64,000 nucleotides of DNA from JBEPTX01 sp041691795 (GTDB lineage Bacteria > Patescibacteriota > Saccharimonadia > Saccharimonadales > Saccharimonadaceae), in assembly GCA_041691795.1 (NCBI GenBank), contig JBEPTX010000003.1, positions 1 to 64,000 of the forward strand. The letters run 5' to 3'. Under the pieces are notes generated by a model, which searched no databases, was not told where the DNA came from, and saw only the letters and a list, made by a program, of their open reading frames with translations. Positions 34,611-43,368 of the stretch are shown one piece after another (positions within the stretch are counted from its first letter, which is position 1; every line of letters begins with the position of its first letter). The translations under genes and the position numbers were made by a program.

Positions 34611-34943
34611 ATGTATCAATCAGCCAAAGAATCCCTTGCCCGTTGGGATGAACAAACAACCGATCGCCAAAAAATGCAGCATACTTATATTGCCGTTGCT
34701 GTCGTACTATTGATTGTTGCCGGTGTCTTTGGCCTCTTGAACCAACCCCTTGGTCAACAAGTACTCGCCATTGCTATCGCTAGTGCCGCCGTATTCTTGG
34801 TCAACGCTGTTGCCTGGGCGCTACTGCAGTCATTCGTACTACTTCGTCTTACTATGACCCCTAGCAAATCACAATCTACTGAAAAAGTAGCCAAGCCTAC
34901 GGTCAAAAAACCAAAAGTCACTGCCAAAAAACGAAAGTCATAG
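34611..34943 (+). CDS. Small membrane protein with basic tail
   Basis: 110 aa. Two hydrophobic segments (residues about 28-47 and 53-80) follow a hydrophilic start, and the last 30 residues are Lys/Pro/Val-rich (KPTVKKPKVTAKKRKS). A GAGG site precedes the ATG. Function unknown; the basic tail could sit near nucleic acid or the membrane face. Confidence 0.7.
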   Translation: MYQSAKESLARWDEQTTDRQKMQHTYIAVAVVLLIVAGVFGLLNQPLGQQVLAIAIASAAVFLVNAVAWALLQSFVLLRLTMTPSKSQSTEKVAKPTVKKPKVTAKKRKS

Positions 34944-34950
34944 CCACCCT

Positions 34951-34978
34951 TTGCAGCCCTGGGGTGATCTGGTACAAT
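34951..34978 (+). promoter_or_regulatory. Promoter of tRNA-Thr (GGU)
   Basis: TTGCAG and TACAAT separated by 16 nt, about 15 nt before the tRNA. Confidence 0.65.
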
Positions 34979-34993
34979 TATTCGAGGTATTGT

Positions 34994-35069
34994 GCCGCGA
35001 TAGCTCAGTTGGTAGAGCGCATCCATGGTAAGGATGAGGTCTCGGGTTCAACTCCCGATCGCGGCTCCA
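34994..35069 (+). tRNA. tRNA-Thr (GGU)
   Basis: 76 nt including CCA. Acceptor GCCGCGA / TCGCGGC, anticodon stem CATCC / GGATG with loop ATGGTAA (anticodon GGT), T arm TCGGG-TTCAACT-CCCGA. Confidence 0.96.
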
Positions 35070-35166
35070 CGAATTTATCTGATAAAAGTTCCCGGAACAC
35101 TAGTCATAACCTGATATTTATGCTACAATCGGTAAGATTACAATAGAAATTTTAAGCGAGTAAGTA

Positions 35167-35373
35167 ATGGCAAAGAAGAACACAAAGCGAAAATTGGTTG
35201 GTCTGGTAAGTGAGCTTAGCGGTCACCGTACCTATTACACGACCAAAAATACGCAGACAACGACTGAAAAGCTTAGTCTGAAAAAATACGATCCCGTTGC
35301 TCGCCAACACGCGACCTACACCGAGACCAAAAAGAACCTCGGACGCAACGAAATCAAACCACGTAAGGGATAA
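35167..35373 (+). CDS. rpmG: 50S ribosomal protein L33 (bL33), cysteine-free
   Basis: 68 aa. Basic protein with TYYTTKNTQTTTEKLSLKKYDPVARQH, which fits L33; the CxxC pairs of the zinc form are absent. It has its own TACAAT box and follows tRNA-Thr, a common place for rpmG. A strong terminator follows. Confidence 0.88.
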   Translation: MAKKNTKRKLVGLVSELSGHRTYYTTKNTQTTTEKLSLKKYDPVARQHATYTETKKNLGRNEIKPRKG

Positions 35374-35384
35374 TCCCCTCACAT

Positions 35385-35415
35385 AAAAACAGCCTCATCA
35401 CCGAGGCTGTTTTTT
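35385..35415. terminator. Bidirectional terminator between rpmG and the glucan operon
   Basis: AAAAACAGCCTC-atcacc-GAGGCTGTTTTTT; A-rich and T-rich flanks on both sides suit convergent genes. Confidence 0.9.
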
Positions 35416-35429
35416 GATGTGATCTGTTC

Positions 35430-36128
35430 TTATGCTCCGACTCGTTCGTCAATATGTTTGGCGAACTGTAGACCATAGTGTAACATTTTGTTCAAAAACG
35501 GTGTTGTGATGACGGGATCGTCGACAAATAGATAGACGCTATCACCCTCAATTTCAATCATCAAATGCTTGAAATGCCCAACAATTGCGCTAGTAAACTC
35601 TGGCGAAACGATATGTTCGACTGTTGGCGCATGCGCTGGCGGCGCAAAGGTAACAAATTGTTTAGTAAACTGTTCATGATGATCGTCAGGTGAAGCAAAT
35701 ACATGTTCTAGCATGTCACGATTAACATCCAGAAAGTTCGCGTACATCGCTTCGGCTGCACTACGACGGCTAATCAATATATGCGGCAGCGACGTTGCGG
35801 TATGAAGATCAAATTGCATAATCAACCAACGGTGACTGTCAGATTGTCGGTCGGGTACTTCGACTTGCCCTAGGCGCTGTACGACGGCAATATCGTAACT
35901 ATCGTGGGCACCAAAACAGTAATTTGTGTCTCTATATCCCGTTGCCAGAGTAATGCCACGAACCAACCGTGAATCATTGTCCTGGGTATTGATCTCACCA
36001 AAGTACAGCAACCCCGTTTTATTCGTGAATTGTACCATGATACGCTTTGCCTGTAGGTCTTTGGTCAGTCGTGTCGTCACCCCAATTAATGCTGAGGCTT
36101 TTTTGATGTGGCCAACAAGCCGGTTCAT
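35430..36128 (-). CDS. Hypothetical protein at the end of the glucan operon
   Basis: 232 aa, soluble, unrecognised. Its start overlaps the stop of the GH15 gene (ATGA), so it is translated together with the three glycan enzymes and may serve the same pathway. The C-terminal half contains IEIEGDSVYLFVDDPVITTP. No catalytic motif is visible. Confidence 0.75.
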   Translation of the reverse strand: MNRLVGHIKKASALIGVTTRLTKDLQAKRIMVQFTNKTGLLYFGEINTQDNDSRLVRGITLATGYRDTNYCFGAHDSYDIAVVQRLGQVEVPDRQSDSHRWLIMQFDLHTATSLPHILISRRSAAEAMYANFLDVNRDMLEHVFASPDDHHEQFTKQFVTFAPPAHAPTVEHIVSPEFTSAIVGHFKHLMIEIEGDSVYLFVDDPVITTPFLNKMLHYGLQFAKHIDERVGA

Positions 36129-38077
36129 GATGGTTTCGCTGACTCCGTGATGGTGTCTAGTAGTGTCGCAACATATTCTGCCTGACTCCAGGTCAGTGGT
36201 GCAGGTGAAATCTCTGACCCATCAGACGGATTAATTTGCTCGGACATAATATCAGTGCGCGGTGTATGTGCAAGTACATAGTCGAGGGCTTCTTTTACCT
36301 TGTCGGGTTCATTTGCTTCGACATGATACTGGGCTAACCAGAGTGAGGTAATATGCCAAAAGTTACTATCACCTGCATTCTCGACGCGGTGATAGGGGTC
36401 ATTTTCGTAGCGGGGCAATGAGATTTGGTTACTATCAGATAGGAAAGTATCTTTGTGAGTCTGCAAAGCCGATTGGAATTCAGTACTATCAACAGGGAAC
36501 AGTCCGTACATAAATGCGCCGAACAGGCTCGATGTATCAAGTGTGTCGTTTTTCTCGATCCAATCGTCATGAGCCAAAATTCCCTTATAAAACGCCTTAC
36601 GATCAGGATTGTACAGGTGTTTATGAGCAGCCGTAGAGATGTCGTCTGCGGCAGCGCGCCAATGAACGGCCATATCTGCATCATTTGCGGCATCGGCAAG
36701 ATCTGCGGCCGCCAACAGTCCAGCGTAAACTGTCGCGGTTGTATAGGTGGTCGTCAAAAACGCCTCTTCCCACAGATCATAACTTGGCCTCGGTAGTCCA
36801 GTCGATTCATCAACATATTCGGCCAAGAAATTAGCCATCGGACGGACCATACTTTCGTAGAAATCTGATAATATTTTGGCATCATTTGTTGCTTGGTATA
36901 GCTGTGCAAAAACAAACACAACAAGTGCCGTTTCATCCTCTTGAATCGGTGGCGCGACAATATCATCGTGGACATATGAATGCCAGCTGGCGCCCATACT
37001 GCCATCAGCGCGATATTTATGCATCAGATATCCACCGGGGTGCATACCGCGACGACAAAATTCAAAGAATCGATAGGCTTCATCGGTATAGCCAATGCGT
37101 ATGAGAGGCCACAGCACATATGCGCCGTCCCTAGGCCAGCAGTAGGCATAGGCGTCGCGAGAATATTTCAATAACGAACTGTCGGTGCTGGCGATGACTG
37201 CGCCACGCTTGTCGATCTGTGATTTCATGATCATGACACTGCGAATAAACGAATCCTGGTATTCGGGAGCGATCTTTGCAGCAACGTTGATGGCAGGTGC
37301 AAGCCATTTTTGCCACCACTCACTCGTTTGAAGCAATCTGTTAACAACACCATCGTGACGAATATGTTTGTCGACAAACAATGCCTCGCGCATTGATGTT
37401 CCGGCAGCAATCCAGTAATGGACACGCTCTGAACTTTGGGCACGGACATGTAATTTGAATCGAATTGTCGAATCTACCCGACCATGTTCGACATTGCTGC
37501 CCTGCAACTCACCATCATCTGCATCACGATAGGTTCCCTCATGGCCCTCGATGCCGAATAGTCCAATGCTATGTTGGTCGAAATGCTCACCGCGATGCTC
37601 GCCAGATACCACAAATGCCCGACGGCCGCGGTAATGGAGGATTGCTTTGTTGTCGGGTAGATACTGTGCTGTATCTGTATTGCTACGTGAATCACCGATG
37701 ACAAACGCCTGGTGCATGAACAAACGTATTTCACGTGGTTGGTCTGATTGATTAATAACATGAATATTACGGATGAAAGCACTGACATTTGCATCAACGA
37801 AGTCATCGAATTCCAACAGAATATTCAAGCGTTCATTACGAGCAATCGTATGACCGATCAATGCCTGGTGAGGATAACGGAATTTGAATGTCCATTGGTC
37901 GGGATCGTCAAGCCAGCTAATTTGGCCATCGACCCACACCCCGACACGATGGCGCAAATGCTCACCGGCAGCGTGATTTTCTAGGCCGACGTAGGGGAAA
38001 TAAAAATCATGGACCAAGCCGAAAGTGTTTAGTCCAACATGCAGTTCACCATTACTGAGGACGATTGGCCTAGCCAC
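36125..38077 (-). CDS. GH15 glucoamylase-like glycoside hydrolase
   Basis: 650 aa. N-terminal beta-sandwich (begins ARPIVLSNGELHVGLNTFG) and C-terminal alpha/alpha barrel with AYCWPRDGAYVLWPL, DLWEEA (likely acid Glu) and a late SEQINPSDG Glu. GH15 enzymes release glucose from alpha-glucans such as glycogen or maltodextrin. No signal peptide, so probably cytosolic. It overlaps the GH57 gene by 8 nt and the next gene by 4 nt. Confidence 0.9.
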   Translation of the reverse strand: MARPIVLSNGELHVGLNTFGLVHDFYFPYVGLENHAAGEHLRHRVGVWVDGQISWLDDPDQWTFKFRYPHQALIGHTIARNERLNILLEFDDFVDANVSAFIRNIHVINQSDQPREIRLFMHQAFVIGDSRSNTDTAQYLPDNKAILHYRGRRAFVVSGEHRGEHFDQHSIGLFGIEGHEGTYRDADDGELQGSNVEHGRVDSTIRFKLHVRAQSSERVHYWIAAGTSMREALFVDKHIRHDGVVNRLLQTSEWWQKWLAPAINVAAKIAPEYQDSFIRSVMIMKSQIDKRGAVIASTDSSLLKYSRDAYAYCWPRDGAYVLWPLIRIGYTDEAYRFFEFCRRGMHPGGYLMHKYRADGSMGASWHSYVHDDIVAPPIQEDETALVVFVFAQLYQATNDAKILSDFYESMVRPMANFLAEYVDESTGLPRPSYDLWEEAFLTTTYTTATVYAGLLAAADLADAANDADMAVHWRAAADDISTAAHKHLYNPDRKAFYKGILAHDDWIEKNDTLDTSSLFGAFMYGLFPVDSTEFQSALQTHKDTFLSDSNQISLPRYENDPYHRVENAGDSNFWHITSLWLAQYHVEANEPDKVKEALDYVLAHTPRTDIMSEQINPSDGSEISPAPLTWSQAEYVATLLDTITESAKPS

Positions 38078-39299
38078 GTAAGCCCCCTATGTGATGATGT
38101 TGCATCAATCTATAGCGAACATCGCGAACAGCGTTCATATAGTACAAAAATGCGTCATATGGTGATTCGTAAGGACTGAAATAGGCATGCACATCACCGT
38201 CGGTAAACCATTTGGTGCACATGTAATAAACATGGTCAGAGGTTTGCAGGTTGCGCCAGTCGCTGATAAGCCCCACGTCATCAGAACGGATAATGTCACC
38301 CTCTAGCGCGTACAAATGACGTAGCGCCTCTTGCTGCATGCTATTGCCTAGCCATGCTGTCAAATCACGCTCGGTGTCAGCCCAGGTAACAGTATTGGGC
38401 ATGCTAATTTCGGCAACAGGTTGATTTTGGTCGATTGCTTCGGATGTCGTATAGAATGTGTTATCTGGGTTGGCAAGCCAGCTACCTACGAAGTGTTCAA
38501 AGAAATCAAAGATACCAGTGTCGGCCCACTGGTGTTCGCCAAAGGTTTCGTAATCCATAAATAGGTTCAAGATCGAATCGTCACCGAGTGAATCATTGGT
38601 CCACTGGTTGTATTTATCAGCGGTCAGCGGCCACTCAGACCATGCTTTGTTGCTAAAACGAAAGGCCAAATCATCGCTCAGACGGTAGTTTTTCAGGAGT
38701 AATGCGATATTTTCGGTGCCAGCAGGACGATAGACATGGTTTGGACTACGCCATTCCAGGATTGGATCCCAGCCCTCGGCCAAAATTCCTTTGAATCCGT
38801 AGCCATCAGCCCAGTGTGCCAGTTCGTCGTTGTAGGCAAGTTCGGTGTTTCGAAATACAGAGGTCTCGACGCCAAATAATTCACGGATTTTATTGCGGTG
38901 AATTTCTACCTGGCGTTCGAATTCGGTGCGACTGTAGAAAAATGCCAGTGAGTGGTAGTACGTTTCGGAAACAATCTCGACTCGGCCAGTTGCAACCAAG
39001 TGTTTGAAACTTTCGATCACATCCGGTGCCCACATTTCGGCTTGTTCGATGAATGTACCAGTGATACTGAGCGAGACTTTGAAATCAGGGTATTTATCTA
39101 ATAAGTGTTGTAGTAGAGCGTTCATTGGGCGATATGATTTGTCGGCAACCTTGCGTAGCACTTGTTCGTTGTTACGATCGGTATTGTAATCGGGTTCTGC
39201 AAAGTAATCGTGAGCTTCACCGGTGTCAAAGATACTATATTTACGCACACGCTGTGGCTGATGAACGTGGAGATAGAGAACAATTCCACGCTTGCTCAT
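38070..39299 (-). CDS. GH57 glycoside hydrolase (alpha-amylase family)
   Basis: 409 aa. Begins VLYLHVHQPQRVRKY, the GH57 motif 1 (HxHQP); later ETYYHSLAFF, FRNTELAYND (nucleophile region with Glu) and FMDYETFGEHQW (general acid Asp). Acts on alpha-1,4-glucan. ATG at 39299 overlaps the stop of the GT4 gene as ATGA, so it is preferred over the upstream 39341. Confidence 0.9.
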   Translation of the reverse strand: MSKRGIVLYLHVHQPQRVRKYSIFDTGEAHDYFAEPDYNTDRNNEQVLRKVADKSYRPMNALLQHLLDKYPDFKVSLSITGTFIEQAEMWAPDVIESFKHLVATGRVEIVSETYYHSLAFFYSRTEFERQVEIHRNKIRELFGVETSVFRNTELAYNDELAHWADGYGFKGILAEGWDPILEWRSPNHVYRPAGTENIALLLKNYRLSDDLAFRFSNKAWSEWPLTADKYNQWTNDSLGDDSILNLFMDYETFGEHQWADTGIFDFFEHFVGSWLANPDNTFYTTSEAIDQNQPVAEISMPNTVTWADTERDLTAWLGNSMQQEALRHLYALEGDIIRSDDVGLISDWRNLQTSDHVYYMCTKWFTDGDVHAYFSPYESPYDAFLYYMNAVRDVRYRLMQHHHIGGLRG

Positions 39300-40522
39300 A
39301 CTGATGCTCCGTTCCGCAGCTGGTGATACATACGCAGACACTGGCTGGCGACATCATGCCAGGAAATACGGGTGTATTCGTGTTTGATGTTCTGACTAAG
39401 CTCGGTTGATAAGCTCTTGCTGGCAGCAATGTTGATCATCTGGTCGGCCAACATATCAACATCCCAGAAATCATAGCGGAAAATACTGTGCAACACTTCA
39501 CCGACACCAGATTGGCGGGTAATAATGAGTGAATTACCATAATGCGCTGCCTCGAGAGCGGTCAGACCAAATGGTTCGCTGACCGAACTCATAACAAAGA
39601 TATCGGCGACAGCATAGGCATCTCGCCACTGTTTACCACGGACAAAGCCGGTAAAGAACACCTTGTCTGCAATCCCTAGATCAGCCGCTAATTGAATTAA
39701 TTCGTCACGCTGTTCGCCGTCGCCAACCAGCAAAAATACCAGTTTGTCATACTTTTCGGATGCACGGGCAGCCGCACGGATAAAGTGCGTCAGACCTTTT
39801 TGGATGGTGAAACGTGTGACTGTCGTGACAACGGTGTAGCCTTCGCATTTCAATGCCTCGAGGTAGCGGTAGGTGCTGGTGTCGTATTCGTGTTCGCCAA
39901 GATCATTGATATCGATCGCATTATAGACGACTTCAACCTTGTCGGCTGGAATTCCGTAGCGCTGCACGATCAGACTTTTGGTAATATTGCTGACGGCGAT
40001 GATTCGGTCAGCCATCAAAAGTGCCTGCTGTTCGATCTCGTGAACAACTGGGTTGCCGTAATGTTCGCCAGAACGGTCGAATTCGGTAGCGTGAACATGC
40101 ACAACCAGAGGTGCATCCGTCAGTTGCTTTGCCCGGATACCAGCCTCCATTGTCAGCCAATCATGAGCATGAATCGCATCTGGCTTTACTTTACCAGAGC
40201 TGATGATCTTTTCAACAAAATCAACATAGTGTTTCTGGACACCACGCATATCCTTGAGATCGTTCGCATCTGCTTCGGTCAAACTGCGTTTGATGAGCAT
40301 TTTGCTGTCGTATGCACCCAGTCCATAGCGTTCGAGAGGAGTTAAGGTGGTGGCACTATGAATGTTCATGAAATCAACGTCGGCATGTTTGGCGGTGTAG
40401 GGAATAACGAAATCAATTTTGGCTCCCTGCAGCGCTAATGCTTTGGACATGTGATAGCATGCTACGCCCAAACCGCCGCTGTTATGAGGAGGAAGCTCCC
40501 ACCCGAGCATCAATATGTTCAT
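39296..40522 (-). CDS. GT4/GT5-like glycosyltransferase, probable glucan (glycogen) synthase
   Basis: 408 aa, GT-B fold. N-terminal MLGWELPPHNSGGLGVACYH with the glycogen-synthase-type GGL motif; AHDWLTMEAG; C-terminal FVMSSVSEPFGLTALEAAHYG with the E-x7-E nucleotide-binding motif. It heads a four-gene operon with GH57 and GH15, so synthesis and breakdown of an intracellular alpha-glucan is the likely theme. Confidence 0.88.
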   Translation of the reverse strand: MNILMLGWELPPHNSGGLGVACYHMSKALALQGAKIDFVIPYTAKHADVDFMNIHSATTLTPLERYGLGAYDSKMLIKRSLTEADANDLKDMRGVQKHYVDFVEKIISSGKVKPDAIHAHDWLTMEAGIRAKQLTDAPLVVHVHATEFDRSGEHYGNPVVHEIEQQALLMADRIIAVSNITKSLIVQRYGIPADKVEVVYNAIDINDLGEHEYDTSTYRYLEALKCEGYTVVTTVTRFTIQKGLTHFIRAAARASEKYDKLVFLLVGDGEQRDELIQLAADLGIADKVFFTGFVRGKQWRDAYAVADIFVMSSVSEPFGLTALEAAHYGNSLIITRQSGVGEVLHSIFRYDFWDVDMLADQMINIAASKSLSTELSQNIKHEYTRISWHDVASQCLRMYHQLRNGASV

Positions 40523-40590
40523 AAGACACTATTCGAACCACCCAAAGATGTTGTTCGTTTTCTCCTTTTTAATTTCTCGTTCTTGGCTTC

Positions 40591-40619
40591 ATTATAGAGA
40601 GATGCTTGTGCTTTTACAA
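40591..40619 (-). promoter_or_regulatory. Promoter of the alpha-glucan operon
   Basis: On the minus strand TTGTAA and TATAAT separated by exactly 17 nt; leader about 65 nt with an AGGAG well before the start. Confidence 0.7.
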
Positions 40620-40636
40620 CCTCTTTTTAGTATAAA

Positions 40637-40802
40637 ATAACGCTACATGTAGCGTTTAATATAAAGTTCATAGTTCTAGGTTGAGCGAGCGCTGGTGTGT
40701 CAGGTGGCGCTACGAGTGGGACAATACTGTTTCAGCTTATCTACCAACGAACACTCAAGACAGAAGTCTTTCTGGGTTGAAAGCCGCTGGGTTCACATAA
40801 GC
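40637..40802 (-). ncRNA. Candidate stand-alone small RNA
   Basis: On the minus strand a TATAAT box (40809-40814) with a weak TTCGAA at 16 nt precedes about 165 nt of non-coding sequence. CAGCTTAT pairs with ATAAGCTG and encloses AAGAC-ttct-GTCTT. The unit ends in the perfect palindrome AACGCTACATGTAGCGTT followed by ATTTTAT, a good terminator. It is not recognised as 6S, SRP, RNase P or tmRNA. It fills the gap between the glucan operon and the HAD gene. Confidence 0.5.
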
Positions 40803-40840
40803 TGCTGAATTATACGAGCGCTAGAACAGTTCGAAGTACC

Positions 40841-41446
40841 CTAGATCTTGATCCCAAGTTGTCTCAAGTCTTCAATCGTTTGCTGACAGCTTTCAAAAAG
40901 AATCGGCGCAAAGCCACATTCTTTCGACGTACTCAAACTTTTTTGCGAATCATCGATAAAAACCAGCTCTTTAGCGTCAACACCCAAACTATCAGCTAAG
41001 TGGTAGAACGCCTGTGGTTCTGGCTTTACAAAGCCTGTTTCAGCAGAAACATCAAATGCATCAAAGTGTTTATCTAGCCCTTCATGCCGTAGTTGAGTAG
41101 CTTTTTCGGCGGTATTATTGCTTAGCAGCCCAACTTTGTAGCCAGCAAGTCTGAGATTATCTACCAAATCACGAACGTCTTGATTCAAATTATCTGCATT
41201 AAACACTTGGGCAAGCGCAATAATTTCGTCTACTTTGTTCGGCTGATTCAATTCATCCAGCACAAGAACCCATAATTCTCGCTGAGTTACCTCACCGCGG
41301 TTAAACTTCTTATTGTGATGAAAGTATGCCTCTAGATAAACTTCCTGGGTGATGCCGAGTAACTTGGCGACACCTTCACCAAAATAATTTCCTGATTTGC
41401 CATTTAGTACTCCACCCCAGTCGAATCCGATTGCTGTGTATATCAT
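40841..41446 (-). CDS. HAD-superfamily hydrolase, subfamily IA
   Basis: 201 aa. Motif I GFDWGGVLNG (nucleophile Asp), motif II VGLLSNNTAEK, Lys in FVKPEPQAFY and motif IV VFIDDSQKS. Likely a small-molecule phosphatase. A TAAAAT box ends 6 nt before the ATG. Confidence 0.85.
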   Translation of the reverse strand: MIYTAIGFDWGGVLNGKSGNYFGEGVAKLLGITQEVYLEAYFHHNKKFNRGEVTQRELWVLVLDELNQPNKVDEIIALAQVFNADNLNQDVRDLVDNLRLAGYKVGLLSNNTAEKATQLRHEGLDKHFDAFDVSAETGFVKPEPQAFYHLADSLGVDAKELVFIDDSQKSLSTSKECGFAPILFESCQQTIEDLRQLGIKI

Positions 41447-41465
41447 TGTTTTATTTTAGCAGTAA

Positions 41466-41540
41466 AACGCCGCACAAACACGAATGCTTGTGCGGCTTTG
41501 TCGGCCGAGGGAGAATTGCTTCTCGACTCGACCGACAGAA
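41466..41540 (-). terminator. Two hairpins after the GH172 gene
   Basis: On the minus strand TGTCGGTCGAG pairs with CTCGGCCGACA (41499-41537), then GCCGCACAA with TTTGTGCGGC (41469-41496) followed by a T-rich tail. Confidence 0.75.
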
Positions 41541-41553
41541 TGGCCCATGGAGG

Positions 41554-42633
41554 TCACACCTTCACGTACGAGGCCAGATCAACGTAGCCAAGGTCGCTTG
41601 CGCGATCGACCAGGCTACGCTGTGGTGACACGTTCGGTGCCATTTGATACCAAACAGCCATCGCAGAAATATCGGCATTTACCAGTGGAACATAGGCATC
41701 TCCAGCCGCAATGACCTGAATTTCAACTTTCTTCAGCTCATCATGGAAGTAGATGGGATCCTTAATGTGCCACCGGTAGCAGCCAATCTTTTGCCTAGGC
41801 TTGTAGATCTTCTTCTTAGGCCAAGCCCGAAATCCGAGGTAGGGAGTGGTGTACGCCTTGTAACCACCTCTGTCCGTCTGGAACTTGCGAGTGTCGAAGT
41901 TCCAGGCACCTCCGAAATAATCTTCGGTGCCTGTGCCGCAGATGGTCGGAAACTTGTCATCACCATCCATGTAGAACTTGATCTCGCCTTCGCCTGGCCA
42001 ACCTGGCGCATTCGGCCGCATAGCTAGGTAGGTACCCACGTACGCACCTGGGCCCTGAATACCGTCAACGATGGTAAACAATGCCGGATCGCCCAAGGGC
42101 TTGGCTCGCCTCCATGATGCATGGAAGTAGGCCTCCTCCTCGACAATGTCCTTCAGGTTGTAGTTAACCTGATAGTACAGTGAGGGACGATCGTTACTGA
42201 GATTTTCCAGCGTTATCTTTGCGCTGTGCCGGAATGGCATCTCCCAGTAGCAGTTATAGCCGTTCTTCGGCAACAACAGGATCATCTCCGATTCGACGCG
42301 AGCATGCTTGGCCCATCCATCACAGAAAAAATGCGATAGGGGGACTTCCACGCTCGGTGTCTCCTCTCCATCCCAGTAGATGCGAAGTAATAAACGGTCA
42401 GAGATCTCGTACCAGGTCGTCATCCAAAAACTCTTGATCACGCCTGGGCCCTGAATCTCTGCTATTGTAGTAGTAGACCCAGGTTCGAGATCGATCGACG
42501 GAGACCTCTTGCATAGGCCTAAATACCGAGCAGCATGTGCACCGGTACCTGTCATAGCCATACCTCCGCTCCCTTCAGCACCGAAGAAATTCTCGGGACT
42601 AATAGAGCGGGAAATCACGTTCTCTACTATCAT
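41554..42633 (-). CDS. GH172 (DUF2961) glycoside hydrolase
   Basis: About 359 aa. N-terminal SRSISPENFFGAEGSGGMA, IQGPGVIKSFWMTTW and CGTGTEDYFGGAWNF are the hallmarks of DUF2961/GH172, a jelly-roll family acting on fructofuranosides and arabinofuranosides. The Glu in TEDYF is a likely catalytic residue. The chosen ATG has GGAGAG 4 nt upstream; longer starts at 42645 and 42714 exist. No signal peptide is seen. Together with a Shine-Dalgarno site and branched terminator, the composition suggests an acquired gene. Confidence 0.85.
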   Translation of the reverse strand: MIVENVISRSISPENFFGAEGSGGMAMTGTGAHAARYLGLCKRSPSIDLEPGSTTTIAEIQGPGVIKSFWMTTWYEISDRLLLRIYWDGEETPSVEVPLSHFFCDGWAKHARVESEMILLLPKNGYNCYWEMPFRHSAKITLENLSNDRPSLYYQVNYNLKDIVEEEAYFHASWRRAKPLGDPALFTIVDGIQGPGAYVGTYLAMRPNAPGWPGEGEIKFYMDGDDKFPTICGTGTEDYFGGAWNFDTRKFQTDRGGYKAYTTPYLGFRAWPKKKIYKPRQKIGCYRWHIKDPIYFHDELKKVEIQVIAAGDAYVPLVNADISAMAVWYQMAPNVSPQRSLVDRASDLGYVDLASYVKV

Positions 42634-42753
42634 CGGACTCTCCATTGAGTCGGTGTACAATTCGCAGAGTTGCGGATCTTTCCGAACTATAGCACTAAAT
42701 TTACGAAGTATCAATTTAATGAAATGGAAATTGATTGAAACTTACTCAGCTCT

Positions 42754-43023
42754 TTATTTTGGCCAGTAGGTAAGTATCCTCACAAGAGCAACGAGCGCAA
42801 TAATTGACCAAAAAACATTCAAAACGACAGATTGACGAACCTTTTTATATGATGCAATCGCAATCATACCTAGTGCTCCGGTGAGGTTTAGTAGCTGAAA
42901 GACAAGTCCGCTACCTGATATAGAACCAAAACTAACCAGCAAGTATGCAGCCAGAATAGCTATCGTACCGTACCACCCTGCAGTTTCTGCCAGCAGTTGT
43001 TTGGTTGTTATGTTTTTTATCAC
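42754..43023 (-). CDS. Small membrane protein, CBU_0592-like
   Basis: 89 aa from a GTG start. Three hydrophobic segments with GWYGTIAILAAYLLVSFG and LLNLTGALGMIAIASYKK, which fit the CBU_0592 family of three-helix proteins of unknown function. Confidence 0.7.
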   Translation of the reverse strand: MIKNITTKQLLAETAGWYGTIAILAAYLLVSFGSISGSGLVFQLLNLTGALGMIAIASYKKVRQSVVLNVFWSIIALVALVRILTYWPK

Positions 43024-43030
43024 AGTAAGC

Positions 43031-43234
43031 TTACTTTTTCAAATACTTCCCGGCAATGCTGAGTGCGAATGAAGGTAAAATAACAAATACTGTCGCCATC
43101 AAGCACCTCATAATGAACATATTAAAATCCGAACTGTGACTATCGTTGTCTGGCATCGTCAGAACGTTTACTATTCCTAAAATTCCGAATGTAAGTGATG
43201 AATAAATGAATATGCGCGTCGCTATTTTTTGCAT
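43031..43234 (-). CDS. Small membrane protein, 67 aa
   Basis: Two hydrophobic segments around a charged loop (MPDNDSHSSDF). TATAAT ends 6 nt before the ATG, so it is probably leaderless. It lies 7 nt upstream of the CBU_0592-like gene and may be cotranscribed. Function unknown. Confidence 0.6.
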   Translation of the reverse strand: MQKIATRIFIYSSLTFGILGIVNVLTMPDNDSHSSDFNMFIMRCLMATVFVILPSFALSIAGKYLKK

Positions 43235-43310
43235 AACTTAATTATAGCAAATCTTGGTAAGAAAAATGAGAACCAAACTCTGCAACACCTAAACTCCACA
43301 AAGCAAAAGT

Positions 43311-43366
43311 GCCCCGCGTTTCATCAACGCAGAGCACAAATGCTCGATGCGGACGAAACGTGGGGC
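43311..43366 (-). terminator. Nested hairpin terminator of the 43369 gene
   Basis: GCCCCACGTTTC and GAAACGCGGGGC enclose GAGCA-ttt-TGCTC on the minus strand, followed by ACTTTTG. Confidence 0.75.
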
Positions 43367-43368
43367 TA

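Noticed and set aside
36455..37984. Several plus-strand open frames in the glucan operon
   Set aside because: They are shadows of the GH15 gene, which has full-length family motifs.
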